NCBI RefSeq assembly: GCF_030056665.1
Contig: NZ_JASHIG010000010.1
Length of the DNA: 64,000 bases
Direction: 5' to 3' (one strand)
Source of the DNA: Flectobacillus roseus
Lineage (GTDB): Bacteria > Bacteroidota > Bacteroidia > Cytophagales > Spirosomataceae
Shown here: positions 1 to 8,271 of the stretch, one piece after another
Position numbering within the stretch: the first letter of the stretch is position 1
Layout: the number at the start of each line of letters is the position of its first letter
Translations under genes and position numbers: made by a program
Notes under the pieces: model-generated
Seen by the model: only the letters and a program-made list of their open reading frames with translations
Told to the model about the DNA's origin: nothing
The model's database searches: none

Positions 1-21
1 CTCTCCCAAAACCATAGCAAT

Positions 22-843
22 ATGAGACATATCCTATCCTCGATTTTCTTAGGAGTATCATTACTCATAAGTGGTCAAGTAGTTGGCCAAATCAAATATC
101 AACTCAAGTTAGACGAAAATCTGAAGACTTACCATGTGTATGCTCTTTCAGAAAAGAGTTATAAATCTCCACACAATTTAATTAGTACTGCTCAGATCAC
201 CTTCAAGGTAAAATCTGGGAGTGATTTTAAATTTACTAATCTTCATTCGGCGTCTGAGTCGGATGTATGGGATTTGAATGGCGTATTAAAGTCACCGAGC
301 TTAGCACCTAGTTACACTTATTATTCAGTCGGATTACAAACGATGGGGACGAGCCATTATGCCTTGAAAGAAGGAGAACTGATAGAATTGTTTTCCTTTG
401 AAAATACAGGGATAGAGAATCCTCAAATCCAGTTGATAAGTGAGACAGACGTAATGGTACAAAACCAAAAGACGACAAAGATTAACATAGGAAATCAGAT
501 TAACCTCTTGGGAGTAAGTTCTGGTTTACAGAATGCCTACAGTGGCAATACTGGCGAATCAGGCGTATCGGTGTTATCCTTACAAGAAATATATCCCAAC
601 CCAGCCATTGATAGATTGAAGGTTAAATGGGACAACCGCTTGGCAGAAGAGCCGAGCGAATTGAGTCTTCAACTCATTGATGCAACGACAGGTATTACGG
701 TACAAGAAGAAAGTGTAGATCCTAGTTATGGGAAACACGAAGCTAGCGTAGAGTTGAAGAGTGTGAAGCTAGGCGGATATTTGTTGAAATTGCAAAGCAA
801 GAACTTTAGTTCGAAGGCATTGCATGTAGTTGTCACAAAGTAG
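22..843 (+). CDS. Secreted protein with cohesin-like module and T9SS type A sorting domain
   Basis: This is a 273-residue exported protein. A signal peptide covers about residues 1-22 and ends at VVGQ. Residues 25-180 form a beta-rich module that resembles a cohesin-type fold and is clearly related to the same region of the next gene: both carry ISTAQ/ISTIQ, an ELFSF/PLFRF strand and a G-V-S-x-x-L tail near residue 165. From about residue 187 the IYPNPAIDRLKV stretch starts a Por_Secre_tail (T9SS type A) domain that runs to the C-terminus. T9SS substrates cross the outer membrane and are attached to the surface or released. It is the first gene of a four-gene run, 22 bp before the next start. 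Its biological role is unknown. Confidence 0.85.
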   Translation: MRHILSSIFLGVSLLISGQVVGQIKYQLKLDENLKTYHVYALSEKSYKSPHNLISTAQITFKVKSGSDFKFTNLHSASESDVWDLNGVLKSPSLAPSYTYYSVGLQTMGTSHYALKEGELIELFSFENTGIENPQIQLISETDVMVQNQKTTKINIGNQINLLGVSSGLQNAYSGNTGESGVSVLSLQEIYPNPAIDRLKVKWDNRLAEEPSELSLQLIDATTGITVQEESVDPSYGKHEASVELKSVKLGGYLLKLQSKNFSSKALHVVVTK

Positions 844-865
844 AACAGAAAACCCCACGAAATAT

Positions 866-1897
866 ATGAGAAAATTACTACTGGGCTTTGGTATTTTACT
901 AGGGCTAGTTCTCAGCAATGGTAGCGCATATGGCCAAGGAAGTACTCCCCATTTTAGCTACAAAATAGAATTGCGCTCAGATGGCTATTACTATGCAACG
1001 ATGAAGTCGGATGCGGCTTATAGTGCAAGTAGTAACCAAACGACGATCTCAACGATTCAGTATACCTTGGTGGCACCCATAGGTACTTTTGCCCCTATAA
1101 GTGCTACAAGTACCTCGATGACAAATTTAGTTGGAGGCGTGGAAGACTTACTACCTTCTACCAATGCAGGGAACTATATCTGGTCTACTCAGCGCACGGC
1201 GCTCAATACGACTACCGAGTATGGTTATTTTGCCTTGACAGGAAGTCCAATTCTTCCGAATATCGTAGCAGGTGTAGAGATTCCTTTATTCCGATTCCGT
1301 ACACAAGCTTGTATTGGCAGTATTCGCATGTATCGCAACGTGGCAGATGGTACAGGTGGCGCAGATACTCCGAAATTAAATTCTGCTAACTCCATATATT
1401 TGAGTGGTGTAAGTGGAGCCTTATCAGATAGCTATAAAGACAATTATGGTACAGCGACGGTATGTCCAACGCCTCCGGTATCAGACCTAACGACTAGCAT
1501 CAGTGGACCAAGTACAGGTACACCAAGTACTCCTTTTGTGTATACTGTAACGGTAAACAACGTAGGTTCAGGAGCTAGTACAGGTAGCGTGAGTGAGAGC
1601 TTTAGTATTCCTACAGGATTAACTTTCAATAGTGGTGGTGGTAGCGGTTGGACTTGTGCACCGACAGGCCCCGTAGCAGGACCAACAACTATCGTATGTA
1701 CGAATAGTTCACCGAATATTCCAGCGAGTGGCAGCGTGAGTTTTCCATTAAATGTTACCCCAACAACCACAGGAGGTATTGCAATTAGCGGTATCGTTTC
1801 AGGAGGTGGAGAAACCAACACGAGTAACAACAGTGCAACGAGCAATACGACGACGGTAGGCTGTGGTATTAGTGCAGGTGTCCTAAGTAAGCTTTAA
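866..1897 (+). CDS. Secreted protein with cohesin-like module and one DUF11 domain
   Basis: The open frame begins at 830 inside the previous gene, but the start is placed at the ATG at 866 because it gives a clean signal peptide (MRKLLLGFGILLGLVL, cleavage after AYGQ); the protein is then 343 residues. The first 190 mature residues match the module of the preceding protein. A single DUF11 domain follows (about 200-330), with the W-T-C and V-C pair typical of these repeats. The protein ends in a short tail C-G-I-S-A-G-V-L-S-K-L and lacks an obvious Por_Secre_tail. DUF11 domains are Ig-like and build surface or wall proteins. Export and surface location are inferred from the signal peptide and the neighbour. 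Confidence 0.8.
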   Translation: MRKLLLGFGILLGLVLSNGSAYGQGSTPHFSYKIELRSDGYYYATMKSDAAYSASSNQTTISTIQYTLVAPIGTFAPISATSTSMTNLVGGVEDLLPSTNAGNYIWSTQRTALNTTTEYGYFALTGSPILPNIVAGVEIPLFRFRTQACIGSIRMYRNVADGTGGADTPKLNSANSIYLSGVSGALSDSYKDNYGTATVCPTPPVSDLTTSISGPSTGTPSTPFVYTVTVNNVGSGASTGSVSESFSIPTGLTFNSGGGSGWTCAPTGPVAGPTTIVCTNSSPNIPASGSVSFPLNVTPTTTGGIAISGIVSGGGETNTSNNSATSNTTTVGCGISAGVLSKL

Positions 1898-1918
1898 CCC
1901 TAACCAAGCAAGAAAGAT

Positions 1919-4897
1919 ATGATGACTTATATAATTCAAGAAAAAGTTCTAGGTTTTTTTCAAAGGTATGGAAAAAGCTTAGGGGTAGCCTTCCTTATGC
2001 TTATGTTATGGGAAAGTTCTTATGGACAGGCTTGTAACTACAAATCAGGAACCGTAACGATGAGTTTGAGTGGTCAAACCACAGGCTCAAATGTGAGTTC
2101 CCAGTTAGTATTGACGAATTCGTCTGGTGTAATCCAATATGTGTCACCGGTGAATGTAATGAGCATCGCCAATGTGAGTGCGAATACTTACCAAGCGGTA
2201 GCGGTGACGTATAACAATAGCGTTTCACCGAATTTGACTGTAGGGGGCGATATCAACCTCGTGAGTTCATGTAGCAAAACGGTGGCAGTACCTATTTCGA
2301 TATGCGACTGTAACAATGCGACAGGCGTGTTCACAGTAGGTCAAACAGGGAAGACCGCTTTACCGGGTCAGACAGATGTTTATGTTTTAACAGATGGAAA
2401 AGGCAGAATCCTATCTATCTCGAATAGTCCAAGTTTCAGCAACAATGGCAATGGTGTTTACAATGTGTATGGTGTAAGTTACACAGGTACAGTTTCAGGA
2501 TTGACCGTAGGAGGAACCATCAATGGTGTGAGTGGAACGTGTGTAGATATTACCAATGCAGTAGGTTATGTAGTTTGTGTACCAGAGTTAGCAATTGTTA
2601 AATCAGGACCAAGTGTAGCAGAAAAAGGAACCAACTATAACTACACCTTAACGGTAAGTAATAGCGGAACTACAAGTACATTTGGAACAACCGTAGTAAG
2701 CGATACCTTGGCAACAGGCTTGAGTTTTGTATCAGGCTCAGGAACAGGATGGAGTTGTAGCAGTAGTACAATAGCGGGTGGCCGTGTGTTGGTAAGTTGT
2801 ACCACAACGACTGGCATTGCCGCAGGAGGCAGTAGCTCATTGAACTTGACAGTAGTAAGCTCAGTGACAGGTACTGTGGTGAACAAAGCATGGGTAAGTG
2901 GTGGTGGAGACATTGTAGCTAAACGTCCATCGAACCCAGTGACGACCGTGATTAATGAACCAGCGAAACCAAACTTAGTGATAGCGAAGGCAGGTCCATC
3001 GTCGGTTACAGTAGGAAGCAACTTTGATTATACCCTAACGGTTAGTAACAATGGTACAGCGGGGACAAGTGGAACAATCACCGTGACCGATAACCTACCG
3101 ACAGGTATTGCCTTTGTAGGTTCAAGTAGTACAGGTAGTGTATGGAGTTGTAGTGCGAGTGGACAATTGGTGACATGTACGAGTAATGCATCCATTATTG
3201 TGAATGCCAACTCAAACATCATCTTGACAGTACAAGCGGTTAGTGCTGCCAACTCACCAGCGATAAATACGGCTTATGTGAGTGGTGGTGGCGACCCAAG
3301 TACGAGTCCAAAACCGTCGAATCCAGTAACGACTACGATTAACCCGACTCCAAAACCAAGTATTTCGATTGTGAAGTCAGGTCCAGTAACAGCGACAGTA
3401 GGCACGAATTACAATTATACCTTGACTGTAAACAATACAGGAAATGCAGCGACGAGTGGAACGATAACAGTAACGGACGTTTTAGCGACAAACTTACAAT
3501 ATGTAGGCTTTAGTGGAGCAGGTTGGAGTTGTAGTGCAGTAGGTCAAACAGTGACTTGTATGACGAGCAATGTAGTGGCTGTAAATGGTAGTAATGTATT
3601 GACCTTGACAGTGAAGGCATTGGATGCGGCGAGTGGTTCATCAGTAGTGAATACGGCAAGTGTGATAGGAGGTGGAGATCCAAGTACGACACCAAAACCA
3701 TCGAACCCAGTGACGACGGATATTACACCAGCACCAAAACCAAACTTATTGATTAGTAAGTCAGGTCCTGTAACAGGAATTGTGAATACGAACTATGATT
3801 ACACGTTGGTAGTAACAAACTCAGGAACGGCCTCAACAGCGGGAGTAGTTACAGTGACAGACAACTTACCAACAGGCTTACAGTTTGTGAGTGGTGGTGG
3901 CAATGGCTGGAGCTGTAGTGCAACAGGACAATTGGTGACTTGTACCAACAGTGGAGTGATAGCTGTAAGTGGTAGTAGCTCGATGAGTTTGACGGTGAAA
4001 CCAACGCAGGCAGGCACTTACACCAACGTAGGTAGCGTAGTAGGCGGTGGAGACACAAGCACAGAAACTTCAAATAGCGTAACCACAGTAATTACAAACC
4101 CACCAACACCGAATTTGGTAGTAGTGAAGTCTGGACCATCAACAGCAACAGTAGGAACGAATTTCAACTATACCTTGACAGTGAACAACACAGGTTTAGC
4201 TGCGAGTACAGGAACGATTACGGTAACGGATAACTTACCAAGTGAGTTGAGTTATGTGACATTCAGTGGTTCAGGTTGGACTTGTAGTGCAGTGGGTCAA
4301 GCAGTGACTTGTACAACAACAGCTTCGATTGCAGCTAATGGTAGTAGCACGATAGTATTGACAGTGAATCCAACGACAGCACCAGCATCGGGCTTACCAG
4401 TGAAGAACACGGCCTATGTAACAGGTGGGGGAGATCCAGTAACGACACCAAAACCATCGAACGAGGTACCAACGACTATCAATGCTTTACCACAAGCTAA
4501 TTTGACGATTACGAAGAGTGCACCAGTGGTAGCAACAGTAGGCACGAACTTTGCTTATAGTTTCAATATCGCCAATGGCGGAACAGGAGCTACAACAGGA
4601 ACGATTACTGTGACAGACAACTTACCGATAGGTTTACAATTTGTGAGTGCCCCAAGTACAGGAGGCTTTACTTGTAGTGCAGTAGGTCAGGTGGTGACTT
4701 GTAGCAACAATGGATCAACGCAAATACCAGCAGGACAAAGTGTAAGTTTGAGCATCAATGTGAAGGCCAACTTCAGTGGAGTGTTCAAGAATACAGCGGT
4801 TGTAAGTTCAAACGGAGGCACACCAAAAACCTCTAATGAGACCACCACAACAGTAAACTGTCCAACAGATATTAATCCAGGGGTACTTGGATTCTAA
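1919..4897 (+). CDS. Large secreted protein with six DUF11 repeats
   Basis: This is a 992-residue protein whose signal sequence ends near SSYGQ (about residue 36). Residues 37-225 form a Cys-rich module made of two related halves (each with SLSGQ/TDGKG-type strands and an S-I-C-D-C centre) that reappears alone in the next gene. Six tandem DUF11 repeats of roughly 120 residues follow. Each opens with K-[SA]-[GA]-P, continues with N-Y-T-L-T-V and T-V-[TS]-D, has a W/F-[ST]-C and V-[TS]-C cysteine pair, and closes with G-G-G-D plus a Pro/Ser linker. The tail is C-P-T-D-I-N-P-G-V-L-G-F. Such stalks normally form surface fibres or adhesins. No catalytic domain is visible. Confidence 0.85.
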   Translation: MMTYIIQEKVLGFFQRYGKSLGVAFLMLMLWESSYGQACNYKSGTVTMSLSGQTTGSNVSSQLVLTNSSGVIQYVSPVNVMSIANVSANTYQAVAVTYNNSVSPNLTVGGDINLVSSCSKTVAVPISICDCNNATGVFTVGQTGKTALPGQTDVYVLTDGKGRILSISNSPSFSNNGNGVYNVYGVSYTGTVSGLTVGGTINGVSGTCVDITNAVGYVVCVPELAIVKSGPSVAEKGTNYNYTLTVSNSGTTSTFGTTVVSDTLATGLSFVSGSGTGWSCSSSTIAGGRVLVSCTTTTGIAAGGSSSLNLTVVSSVTGTVVNKAWVSGGGDIVAKRPSNPVTTVINEPAKPNLVIAKAGPSSVTVGSNFDYTLTVSNNGTAGTSGTITVTDNLPTGIAFVGSSSTGSVWSCSASGQLVTCTSNASIIVNANSNIILTVQAVSAANSPAINTAYVSGGGDPSTSPKPSNPVTTTINPTPKPSISIVKSGPVTATVGTNYNYTLTVNNTGNAATSGTITVTDVLATNLQYVGFSGAGWSCSAVGQTVTCMTSNVVAVNGSNVLTLTVKALDAASGSSVVNTASVIGGGDPSTTPKPSNPVTTDITPAPKPNLLISKSGPVTGIVNTNYDYTLVVTNSGTASTAGVVTVTDNLPTGLQFVSGGGNGWSCSATGQLVTCTNSGVIAVSGSSSMSLTVKPTQAGTYTNVGSVVGGGDTSTETSNSVTTVITNPPTPNLVVVKSGPSTATVGTNFNYTLTVNNTGLAASTGTITVTDNLPSELSYVTFSGSGWTCSAVGQAVTCTTTASIAANGSSTIVLTVNPTTAPASGLPVKNTAYVTGGGDPVTTPKPSNEVPTTINALPQANLTITKSAPVVATVGTNFAYSFNIANGGTGATTGTITVTDNLPIGLQFVSAPSTGGFTCSAVGQVVTCSNNGSTQIPAGQSVSLSINVKANFSGVFKNTAVVSSNGGTPKTSNETTTTVNCPTDINPGVLGF

Positions 4898-4904
4898 GAC
4901 TAGA

Positions 4905-4929
4905 AGAGAGGGAGCAAAACTCCCTCTCT
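4905..4929. terminator. 10-bp perfect hairpin between genes 3 and 4 of the surface-protein run
   Basis: The arms at 4905-4914 (AGAGAGGGAG) and 4920-4929 (CTCCCTCTCT) are perfectly complementary, with a 5-nt CAAAA loop, starting 8 bases after the stop of the DUF11 gene. No T-tract follows, so it could equally be an mRNA-stabilising or attenuating hairpin rather than a full terminator. Confidence 0.5.
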
Positions 4930-4952
4930 ATCATACTACAGAAGACAGTGTT

Positions 4953-5627
4953 ATGAAAAAGTACTTTCCCAAAAGCTTCTTGCTGTTATTATCTTTATTA
5001 ATGATATGTGGTTATACCACGTTAGGTCAAACCTTGGGCTGCAATTTTAAACCAGGTACAATCCAATTAAACTTGAATGGTCAAAGTGTAGGAGCGAATA
5101 TCGTAAGTTATGTTGTATTAGTGGATGGAGGCAATATTATCAGATATAAATCGGTCGTTAATTCAGGAACCATAGATGCTGTTGGCGTTGGCAGTTATAA
5201 AGCTGTTGCAATAACGTGGGATAATACACAATCGAATTTACCCTCACTAGAAATAGGGAAAAATCTGGGAGATATAGATCACTGTTTGAAGAGTACGGCA
5301 GTTGATTTATCGATATGCGATTGTAATACGACAACCAATAGCGTTACAGTGCCCAATTCAGTAGGTTTGTCTCCTCAGTATATACTAACAGATGGTCGAG
5401 GAGTAATCCAGCAAGTACAAAATGGCACAACCTTTTCAGGATTAAGTAATGGAGTGTATAACCATTATGTATTGTGTAATACAAACCTCTCTGCAGTAAT
5501 TGGAACAAAAATAACAACATTACCGAGTACAGATTTTTGTCGAATCATGCCCCTGTCATACGTGGTATGTGTTGCAGAATGCGCACCTGTGATATGTGTT
5601 CCAATGGTAATAGCTAAAATAAGATAG
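4953..5627 (+). CDS. Secreted Cys-rich protein, paralogue of the N-terminal module of the DUF11 protein
   Basis: The open frame reaches back to 4887, across the hairpin and the previous stop, so the start is placed at the ATG at 4953. This gives 224 residues with a standard signal peptide (MKKYFPKSFLLLLSLLMICG, cleavage after TLGQ). The mature part matches the first 190 mature residues of the preceding protein (C-N-x-K-x-G-T at the start, S-I-C-D-C in the middle, L-T-D-G-[KR]-G, Y-V-V-C-V near the end) but has no DUF11 repeats. It stops after a Cys-containing tail ending in MVIAKIR. It may be a subunit that pairs with, or caps, the repeat protein, or a truncated paralogue. The function is unknown. 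Confidence 0.75.
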   Translation: MKKYFPKSFLLLLSLLMICGYTTLGQTLGCNFKPGTIQLNLNGQSVGANIVSYVVLVDGGNIIRYKSVVNSGTIDAVGVGSYKAVAITWDNTQSNLPSLEIGKNLGDIDHCLKSTAVDLSICDCNTTTNSVTVPNSVGLSPQYILTDGRGVIQQVQNGTTFSGLSNGVYNHYVLCNTNLSAVIGTKITTLPSTDFCRIMPLSYVVCVAECAPVICVPMVIAKIR

Positions 5628-5733
5628 AGCAGAGTAAAATAAAGATATTTGAGCCTAAGGAGGACTTAAAAATACAAAAGATAGAAGTATAGATGAAATT
5701 CGTTGCGAGCGGATGATAATCGAACTTATCGTT

Positions 5734-5770
5734 AAATAAAGACTACGAGCGTAGTCTTTATTTTTGTTTT
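5734..5770. terminator. Rho-independent terminator closing the surface-protein run
   Basis: A stem with arms AAAGACTACG (5738-5747) and CGTAGTCTTT (5750-5759), extended outward by A-T pairs, is followed by TTTTTGTTTT. It lies between the end of the plus-strand run and the convergent LytTR gene and could work in both directions. Confidence 0.8.
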
Positions 5771-5801
5771 ATAGAGGATAAGAATATTTCTAAGGTAAGA
5801 A

Positions 5802-6515
5802 TCATATTAGTAAACGATCAATTAAATAAGAAATGTATCCTATCTTGTTACGATAGGATCGTCCAATTGGTAATTTTTTAGCATTGTTTAATTCAATTTC
5901 TTTTGAGGATATCCGTAAAATTTTTTGGGTATTGATAATAAATGAGCGATGTAATCGAACAAAATTTTTGGAAGGAAGACGTTCTTCTAGCGAAGAAATA
6001 GATTCTTTTACTAAAATGACTTGATCAAGAATAAATACATTAGAAAATGTTCCTACAGCTTCAACATAAAAAATATCATTGAAATTTATTTTAGTCATTT
6101 CTGACCCAGTAAAGAAAAAGTCAAAATGGTCAAGGTGCTTTACCTTAGGTAGTACATATTTACTAAGAACTCTTATGAGGAGGTTTTGTAACTTCTCGGG
6201 ATCGATTGGCTTTAGCGTAAATAGAATAACATTATCTATATCATGGGGGTCAAAAATAGTGTCGTAATCATTAGATATAACGATGATAGAGGTATTTTTA
6301 GGAATGTCTGCAATTAAGCGAACTTCTTTTTCGCCAACATTATCGACATTAAAAACAATCACCTCAAAATATTCTTGCTCAATTAGGTACCTTGCATGAT
6401 CCAATGAGGATGCATTTGTGAAGTAAAATGATATGTTTCTGGGAAATACGTCAAGCTCTAAACGTATGTCTTGGGTTAAATCAATATACAGGCTGTAAAA
6501 TTGAACAGGTCTCAT
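5802..6515 (-). CDS. LytTR-family DNA-binding regulator with degenerate receiver domain
   Basis: This is a 237-residue protein. Residues 1-115 follow a response-regulator receiver pattern, but the phospho-acceptor position holds Asn56 (E-V-I-V-F-N) and the usual acidic pair near the N-terminus is missing. The conserved Lys (T-L-K-P-I, K102) and a Ser at 81 remain. Residues 130-235 are a LytTR DNA-binding domain (I-F-Y-V-E-A, F-V-R-L-H-R-S-F-I-I-N, L-P-I-G-R-S-Y). It probably does not respond to a His-Asp phosphorelay by the normal route. No histidine kinase is adjacent. The gene stands alone and converges on the surface-protein run, which is a plausible but unproven target. Confidence 0.85.
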   Translation of the reverse strand: MRPVQFYSLYIDLTQDIRLELDVFPRNISFYFTNASSLDHARYLIEQEYFEVIVFNVDNVGEKEVRLIADIPKNTSIIVISNDYDTIFDPHDIDNVILFTLKPIDPEKLQNLLIRVLSKYVLPKVKHLDHFDFFFTGSEMTKINFNDIFYVEAVGTFSNVFILDQVILVKESISSLEERLPSKNFVRLHRSFIINTQKILRISSKEIELNNAKKLPIGRSYRNKIGYISYLIDRLLI

Positions 6516-6929
6516 AAATAAAGGCTAGATAATAGATTCTAAGTAACAGGAAAGATTAAACTAATACTATATCTTTGGTACACATTGATTGTACCATTTT
6601 GATTATATATTTATATTAATAACTGAAATACGGTTAACTAACAACGCCCTTTTACATAATCGAAACAATGTAGGAGTTTGTTCTAGAAATAAGGACATGA
6701 TAAGATACAAGATAAGGTGCTTAAATTATAGATGCTTAGGTAAACGTAAAAACCAAAAAAGGTGATAACCAATATGTATAATCTTGTACAAAAAAATCAA
6801 ATTTTGTTCTGAAAATAACAAATTAATAAGAAGAAAACAAGGCAATAGGGTGTACACTTTTATGTGGAGAATCCTTTGTAAATTAACTAAATAGGTCGTC
6901 CATAGTAAATGGACGACCTATTTAGTTAA
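6516..6929. other. Gene-free stretch between the LytTR and LysM genes
   Basis: About 410 bases hold no convincing gene. They contain the TGGTACA inverted repeat near the LytTR end, a plus-strand TATCTTTG box at 6570-6577 without a downstream gene, AT-rich sequence, and the long palindrome that closes the LysM gene. Confidence 0.6.
6576..6596. promoter_or_regulatory. Inverted repeat upstream of the LytTR gene, candidate operator
   Basis: TGGTACA (6576-6582) and TGTACCA (6590-6596) are exact inverted repeats separated by 7 bases, about 60-80 bases before the start of the minus-strand LytTR gene. The position suits an autoregulatory site. Binding is only inferred. Confidence 0.35.
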
Positions 6930-6931
6930 TT
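6881..6931. terminator. 22-bp perfect palindrome overlapping the LysM stop codon
   Basis: Arms at 6881-6902 and 6910-6931 are complementary over all 22 bases with a 7-nt loop; the GC core is GGTCGTCCA. The right arm reaches into the TAA stop of the minus-strand LysM gene. It is a likely terminator for that gene, possibly bidirectional, although the T-tract is only the AATT end of the stem. Confidence 0.65.
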
Positions 6932-7634
6932 ACTTTAATGGTATGATAATTTTTTCACCTTTTTCGGTAATATCTTTTGTCTTTTTGTTGGCTTGCATAA
7001 TGAGTGCTTTTGAAACACCATATTTTTGTGCAATAACACGAAGTACATCGCCTGAGCCAACGGTATGAACTTTCAGTACTCTGACCTTTAATTTTGTAAC
7101 CCCTACTTTGATGCCTTCAGGATTTACGCTAGGATTGAGCTTTTGAAGAGATTGCCATTTGAGGTTATAGCGGTTGGCAATTCCAAAGAAAGTTTCTCCT
7201 GCTTGCACCACGTGAGTGATTGTTTCGCCTTTGCCTAGGCTAGCATCAGATGCTTTGCTATCCGTGCTTTTCTCCACTTTAGTTTTAGTCGGAGTTTTTT
7301 CTTTAGACTCAGATTTTTTCTCTTTCTTTACTTCTTTTTTATGTTCCTCTTTACGATCTGTTTTGTTTTCTTCTGACTCCTTTGCTTTTTCTTGATCTTC
7401 ACTTTCTTCATCAGAAGCTGCTTCTGCTACAACTGGAGATTCTCTATTATTGTCAATCACAGCAATGCTGTCTGTGCCAGCATTGGTAAGTTCGTTGTCC
7501 GAAATAGAGTCTTCCTTTAAGTATTGCCAGCCAACATAGAGTAACGCAGCAATCAATCCCAATAATACTAATAGAGTAATGTTAGGGACTTGAGAACTTT
7601 CTTCAACTGGTCGAGGGTTTCTTTTGTCTTCCAT
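6930..7634 (-). CDS. Membrane-anchored protein with two LysM domains
   Basis: This is a 234-residue protein. It has a short cytoplasmic N-terminus, one membrane segment (about 18-37), then a long Lys/Glu/Ser-rich hydrophilic linker (about 65-135) that would span the periplasm. LysM1 is at about 140-184 (T-H-V-V-Q-A-G-E-T) and LysM2 at about 189-233 (V-H-T-V-G-S-G-D). LysM domains bind GlcNAc-containing glycans such as peptidoglycan. No hydrolase domain is present, so it is more likely a wall-binding or scaffolding protein than an enzyme. It lies 106 bp downstream of purE on the same strand and is probably a separate or loosely coupled transcript. Confidence 0.85.
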   Translation of the reverse strand: MEDKRNPRPVEESSQVPNITLLVLLGLIAALLYVGWQYLKEDSISDNELTNAGTDSIAVIDNNRESPVVAEAASDEESEDQEKAKESEENKTDRKEEHKKEVKKEKKSESKEKTPTKTKVEKSTDSKASDASLGKGETITHVVQAGETFFGIANRYNLKWQSLQKLNPSVNPEGIKVGVTKLKVRVLKVHTVGSGDVLRVIAQKYGVSKALIMQANKKTKDITEKGEKIIIPLK

Positions 7635-7740
7635 CTTCGTAAGGTTAATTAGGGCAAAATACTAGGATTTAGCATATCCCAATAATCTTTCCTAAGTTAA
7701 CGATTGAACTTGTAAGGGAAAGAGATTTTTGATAAATAAT

Positions 7741-8229
7741 TTATTGAATGGTTTTTTTCAATTCAGTAACCATATCGTCTACCTTGCTACTTAGCTGTTT
7801 TTTGTATTCAGCCAAAGTTTCGGCAATCGAAGAGTTTTCGATACCTAACATTTGCACAGCTAAGATTCCTGCATTTTTAGCGCCATTCAACGCAACTGTA
7901 GCTACAGGAACGCCAGATGGCATCTGCAAAATAGAAAGTACAGAATCCCATCCATCAATAGAATTAGATGATTTTACTGGTACACCAATTACTGGTAAAG
8001 TAGTAACAGAAGCTACCATTCCTGGCAAGTGCGCAGCACCACCAGCGCCAGCAATGATTACTTTAATACCACGTTCACGAGCTGTTTGGGCATATTCAAC
8101 CATTTTAATGGGTGTACGGTGTGCCGATACAATATCGATTTCGTAGTCTACGCCTAATTCTTTGATAACGTCGGCAGCTTCTTGCATAACTTTTAAGTCA
8201 GAGATGCTACCCATGATGATTCCTACCAT
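7741..8229 (-). CDS. purE: N5-carboxyaminoimidazole ribonucleotide mutase
   Basis: PurE converts N5-CAIR to CAIR in de novo purine synthesis in the cytoplasm. The 162-residue length is typical for class I PurE. Visible motifs are G-S-I-S-D (7-11), S-A-H-R-T-P (35-40) and G-A-G-G-A-A-H-L-P-G-M (61-71), which together form the nucleotide and carboxylate binding site. The gene starts at ATG 8229, 42 bp after the stop of purK, which makes the N5-CAIR and in turn hands it to PurE; the pair forms a purK-purE operon. Confidence 0.97.
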   Translation of the reverse strand: MVGIIMGSISDLKVMQEAADVIKELGVDYEIDIVSAHRTPIKMVEYAQTARERGIKVIIAGAGGAAHLPGMVASVTTLPVIGVPVKSSNSIDGWDSVLSILQMPSGVPVATVALNGAKNAGILAVQMLGIENSSIAETLAEYKKQLSSKVDDMVTELKKTIQ

Positions 8230-8271
8230 TGGAATGTATTGATTTTTATGAATGAAATGACGACTAATAAT

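Noticed and set aside
1444..4073. Several long open frames on the minus strand opposite the DUF11 genes
   Set aside because: They are shadows of a repetitive Ser/Thr/Val-rich gene; the same hydrophobic antisense pattern recurs with every repeat and there are no promoters or starts with leaders.
6570..6577. TATCTTTG box on the plus strand with a possible small RNA up to the palindrome at 6881
   Set aside because: There is no -33 element and no other sign of a transcript; the box overlaps the LytTR inverted repeat and may be chance.
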